DNA from: Anaerolineae bacterium
GTDB lineage: Bacteria > Chloroflexota > Anaerolineae > Aggregatilineales > Phototrophicaceae
NCBI GenBank assembly: GCA_022823165.1
Contig: JAJDXR010000086.1
Span: 1 to 64,000 of the forward strand
Reading direction: 5' to 3'
DNA length: 64,000 bases
The position numbers and the translations under genes are program-made. Numbering within the stretch: position 1 is the stretch's first letter; the number at the start of each line of letters is the position of its first letter. Below the pieces are notes generated by a model. It was given only the letters and a program-made list of their open reading frames with translations. It did not search any database and had not been told where the DNA came from. Shown here one piece after another: positions 61,596-64,000 of the stretch.

Positions 61596-62828
61596 ATGGC
61601 TGAAGCGAACAATCAGTTGAGTATATTGGTGACCGGCGGCGCCGAAGACGCGGGTTTGGCGACGGTCCGCGCCTTGTTGAAACGCGGGCATAAAGTCCTT
61701 GCCACCGCCTGTACATCCGAAGGCGCCCTGGCACTGCGTCTGGCGGGCGCGCTGCCGGTTTATCCCGATCTGGGCCGCGCCAGCGAGGTCTTCAGCGCGC
61801 TGCAAATGGCGGAGACGGACGCGGTTGTGCATGCGCTACCGCAATTCTGTGGCGGCTTGCCGCACTCGGGCGAGGCTTATGCCGCGCGCGGCGCTCAGCT
61901 GGCGCGATACAGCAAGGCGGTTGCGAAGGCAGCTGCGAAACACGGCGTCAAGCGAATCGTCTCTCTTAGCTTTGGCTATCTCTACGAAGCCGGACACAGC
62001 GCGGCGGTCGAAGGCGATCATGACAGCCACGACAGCGTATACGCGCCCATGCTGGCGGCGGAAGCAGCCCTGAAAGACAGCGGCTTGAATGGCTACATCG
62101 TCCGCAGCGGTTACATCTACGGCGGCAACAACCCGTCGACCGTTTCGCTGGCCGAAGCCATCATGGCGTCTCAGCGCCTGCCTGCGGGCGCGCTGCCCGC
62201 CTCCTGGATACACGAAGACGATGTGGCCGCAGCTTTCGTAACGCTGCTGGAAGCCGACGCGGCGCCCGACGGCATACAGATCGTCAACGCTGCGGACGAT
62301 GCCGTTTGCAGCCCGGACGCTTGCGCCGGCGCTATCAGCGCGGCTCTTGGGCTGGGCGCGCCGCGCTTCGCCGCGGCCGGCCTATTCGATACGCTGCGGC
62401 AGAAGACCCTGCGCGACAAACTGCTCGGGCGCGAGGTCGTCATCAGCAGCCGCAAACTCAGAGACGATTTCGGCTGGCAGCCGCGCCACAGCAGCATTGA
62501 GCAAGGCATGGAGGCCGCCTCGCTGGTTTGGCGTATGCGGGACGCCGTCAACACGGATGATTTCTACAACGTGTATGAAGACAAAGCGGCGCTGGCCATC
62601 GAAAACTTCGCCTACGATGTGGCTATGCCGGAACCTGCCGCCGCGGTGGAAGCCCCCAGCGCTGTCACCGCAGCAGCCCCGACGCCTGCGCCGACAGCTG
62701 AACGAGCCGCAGCGCCGCCGCAGTCAGAAGGACCTACGCCCTGGAACGAAGACGAAGCCAAGCGCGAAGAGCGCCGCCGTAAAGCGCTGGAACGCAAAGC
62801 CAAGCGCGCCGCCAGAGGCGGAGGCTAG
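61596..62828 (+). CDS. NAD(P)-dependent epimerase/dehydratase-like protein with basic tail
   Basis: A 410-aa extended-SDR protein. It starts SILVTGGAEDAGLATVRALL, a Rossmann motif in which GxxGxxG is changed to GGAEDAG. It has VKRIVSLSFGYLYEAG, where Y/K of the usual catalytic set is unclear, VRSGYIYGGNNPSTVSLAEA and SWIHEDDVAAAFVTLLEA, all typical of NAD-epimerase-like proteins. Residues about 345-410 are an Ala/Pro linker then a highly basic tail (REERRRKALERKAKRAARGG), which is odd for this family and could bind nucleic acid or membrane. ATG 61596 has GAGAGTGAG upstream. The HAD gene follows after 6 bp. Confidence 0.78.
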   Translation: MAEANNQLSILVTGGAEDAGLATVRALLKRGHKVLATACTSEGALALRLAGALPVYPDLGRASEVFSALQMAETDAVVHALPQFCGGLPHSGEAYAARGAQLARYSKAVAKAAAKHGVKRIVSLSFGYLYEAGHSAAVEGDHDSHDSVYAPMLAAEAALKDSGLNGYIVRSGYIYGGNNPSTVSLAEAIMASQRLPAGALPASWIHEDDVAAAFVTLLEADAAPDGIQIVNAADDAVCSPDACAGAISAALGLGAPRFAAAGLFDTLRQKTLRDKLLGREVVISSRKLRDDFGWQPRHSSIEQGMEAASLVWRMRDAVNTDDFYNVYEDKAALAIENFAYDVAMPEPAAAVEAPSAVTAAAPTPAPTAERAAAPPQSEGPTPWNEDEAKREERRRKALERKAKRAARGGG

Positions 62829-62834
62829 CGCCCG

Positions 62835-63644
62835 GTGGCGCCCCGGCTAAGAGCCGTCCTCTTCGACTTCGACGATACCCTGATCGACTGGAGCGGCGTC
62901 ACGCAGGACTGGCGCGAAGTCGAAGCGGAGCGTCTGAGCCGGGTGCTGCGCTTTCTCGACCAGCGGATGTCGCCCAGCCGCATCAAGCTGGAGCAACTGG
63001 TCGAGCGTTATACACAGCGTACGCGCGCAGCCTGGATGATAGCCCGCGCCAACTTGCGCGCTCCCAAAATGCCGCTCATCCTCCAGGAAACTTTGACCGA
63101 GCTGGGCATTGACGCCGCCGATGCCTTCGCGGACGAAATCCTGCGCGCCTATGATTGGAATGTCGTGCCGGGGACTGTGGTCTTTCCCGATGTTATTCCC
63201 CTGCTCAATGAGCTGCGTTCGCGCGGGATTCGCTTGGGCGTCGTCACTAATTCTTCGCAGCCGATGTCCCTGCGGGATTGTGAGCTGCGGGAGCACGGGC
63301 TGCTGCCCTATTTCCCCGATTGCCGGCTGGCGGCGGCGGATGTCGGCTATCTCAAGCCGCACCCGCGGATATTCCATTGCGCGCTGGAGCGCATCGGCGT
63401 CGCGCCGGAAGAAGCGGTCTTCATCGGCGACAATCCGATTGCCGATGTAAGCGGCGCCCTGGACGTTGGTATGCGCGCTGTCCAGCGCCTGAACGCGAAC
63501 GACGCCAGTCTCAGCGGCGGGCATCCCCAGCTGAGTTCGGAGGGCGCCGGCGCTGCTCGCGGACATCCCTGCCTGCGTTCACTTGAAGAATTACCGGCCC
63601 TCCTGGACGACTGGTATCCTGATTGGCGTGATGGAAACGCGTGA
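62835..63644 (+). CDS. HAD-family hydrolase
   Basis: A 269-aa haloacid-dehalogenase-type phosphatase. Motif I is VLFDFDDTLIDWSG (nucleophile Asp and acid Asp at about residues 10-12), motif II is GVVTNSSQPM, motif III is the Lys in DVGYLKPHPRIFHCAL, and motif IV is FIGDNPIADVSGALDVGM. The cap is helical (C1 type). It should remove phosphate from a small metabolite; the substrate is unknown. The start is GTG 62835, 6 bp after the epimerase gene. Its end overlaps the next gene by 14 bp, so the three genes form a tight operon. Confidence 0.88.
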   Translation: MAPRLRAVLFDFDDTLIDWSGVTQDWREVEAERLSRVLRFLDQRMSPSRIKLEQLVERYTQRTRAAWMIARANLRAPKMPLILQETLTELGIDAADAFADEILRAYDWNVVPGTVVFPDVIPLLNELRSRGIRLGVVTNSSQPMSLRDCELREHGLLPYFPDCRLAAADVGYLKPHPRIFHCALERIGVAPEEAVFIGDNPIADVSGALDVGMRAVQRLNANDASLSGGHPQLSSEGAGAARGHPCLRSLEELPALLDDWYPDWRDGNA

Positions 63645-64000
63645 CTTACGCCTGCATGGCGACCTCAATCTGATCATGACCGGCTATGTAGAACCCAATC
63701 GTCCGCGTATTTCGCGCCAGTTGGCCCAGCGGCTGGGCTTGACCCTGATTGATGTCGAGCGGGAGATGGAAGAGCGCCTGGGCGATACCATCGCCAATTT
63801 GCGCGCCACCTACGGCCAACGCCACTTAAAAACCGTCGAAACGGAGATCATGGACGAGGTCGTCTTGCATCGCCGCGGTCTGATTCGCGTCGCCGGCAGC
63901 ACCCTGGTCGGCAGCGTTCATCTGGCGGAATTGCAACGCAACGGGGTCATCGTCTGCCTGGTGGCTTCGCTGGATTCGATTCTGCGGCGCCTGCATCTGA
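63631..64000 (+). CDS. Shikimate-kinase-like protein with degenerate P-loop (3'-partial)
   Basis: The frame from ATG 63631 is open to the window end (123 codons). It begins METRDLRLHGDLNLIMTGYV, then EPNRPRISRQLAQRLGLTLI, and goes on DVEREMEERLGDTIANLRATYG, the order of the shikimate kinase fold (P-loop, D of DxD, then the lid region). The P-loop, normally GxxGxGKS/T, reads GYVEPNRPRIS with no GK, so ATP binding should be lost or changed. It overlaps the HAD gene by 14 bp. It could be a regulatory or non-catalytic relative. Confidence 0.6.
   Translation, partial: METRDLRLHGDLNLIMTGYVEPNRPRISRQLAQRLGLTLIDVEREMEERLGDTIANLRATYGQRHLKTVETEIMDEVVLHRRGLIRVAGSTLVGSVHLAELQRNGVIVCLVASLDSILRRLHL

Overview
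The window is GC-rich bacterial chromosome with dense genes on both strands. The mix suggests a member of the Chloroflexota, probably Anaerolineae. The grounds are several DUF3179 proteins, TIR-WD40 proteins, secreted proteins with FN3/TP-rich linkers and SH3b tails, an Aap-type amino-acid ABC system with very long permeases, and short interspersed repeats of the CACCGAG type. This placement is inference from gene content, not a phylogenetic result.

Layout. 1-4067: a type III restriction-modification operon (mod truncated by the window edge, then res). The mod gene carries 17 CAGCC units and is out of frame as written, so it looks like a phase-variable methylase in the OFF state. 4098-6991: gamma-glutamylcyclotransferase-like protein, a Gfo/Idh/MocA oxidoreductase and a guanine deaminase, the last two coupled by ATGA. 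7004-10704 (minus): a GT39-like membrane glycosyltransferase and a membrane-anchored glycoside-hydrolase-like protein. 10748-15794: repeat elements and three secreted proteins (unknown, alpha/beta hydrolase, vanadium-haloperoxidase-like with SH3b tail). 15866-20166: threonine-dehydratase-like enzyme, FGGY kinase, aldo/keto reductase, DEDDh exonuclease. 20440-25921: beta-helix surface protein, SDR, GNAT acetyltransferase, secreted 5'-nucleotidase. 26097-31469: TIR-TM-WD40 protein, GT4 glycosyltransferase, NAD(P)-binding protein. 31656-35825: a 1389-residue FN3 surface protein. 36268-40414: Sua5/TsaC, AsnRS, RadA. 40432-43214: two paralogous membrane-anchored SGNH proteins, both disrupted. 43599-47855: three tandem DUF3179 proteins, the last fused to a DsbA-like thioredoxin domain. 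47909-54895 (minus): an Aap-type amino-acid ABC transporter. 55099-56150 (minus): a SelW-like protein that needs an in-frame UGA read as selenocysteine, and a secreted protein. 56324-61416 (minus): LeuRS, M19 dipeptidase, two small proteins, tRNA-Ala(GGC) and a small gene with a second in-frame UGA. 61596-64000: NAD-epimerase-like protein, HAD hydrolase and a shikimate-kinase-like protein cut by the window end.

The strongest unexpected signals are the phase-variable mod gene (predicted ON at 16 units), and the SelW-family gene whose CxxU motif, Shine-Dalgarno site and 6-bp SECIS-like hairpin all lie where a bacterial selenoprotein needs them. A normal gene caller would start that gene after the UGA and lose the active site. 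Also notable are the DUF3179-DsbA fusion, a roughly 65-residue 'HVERW' module seen three times in two secreted proteins, a shared SH3b-bearing tail on two other secreted proteins, and several MITE-like elements with perfect terminal inverted repeats.
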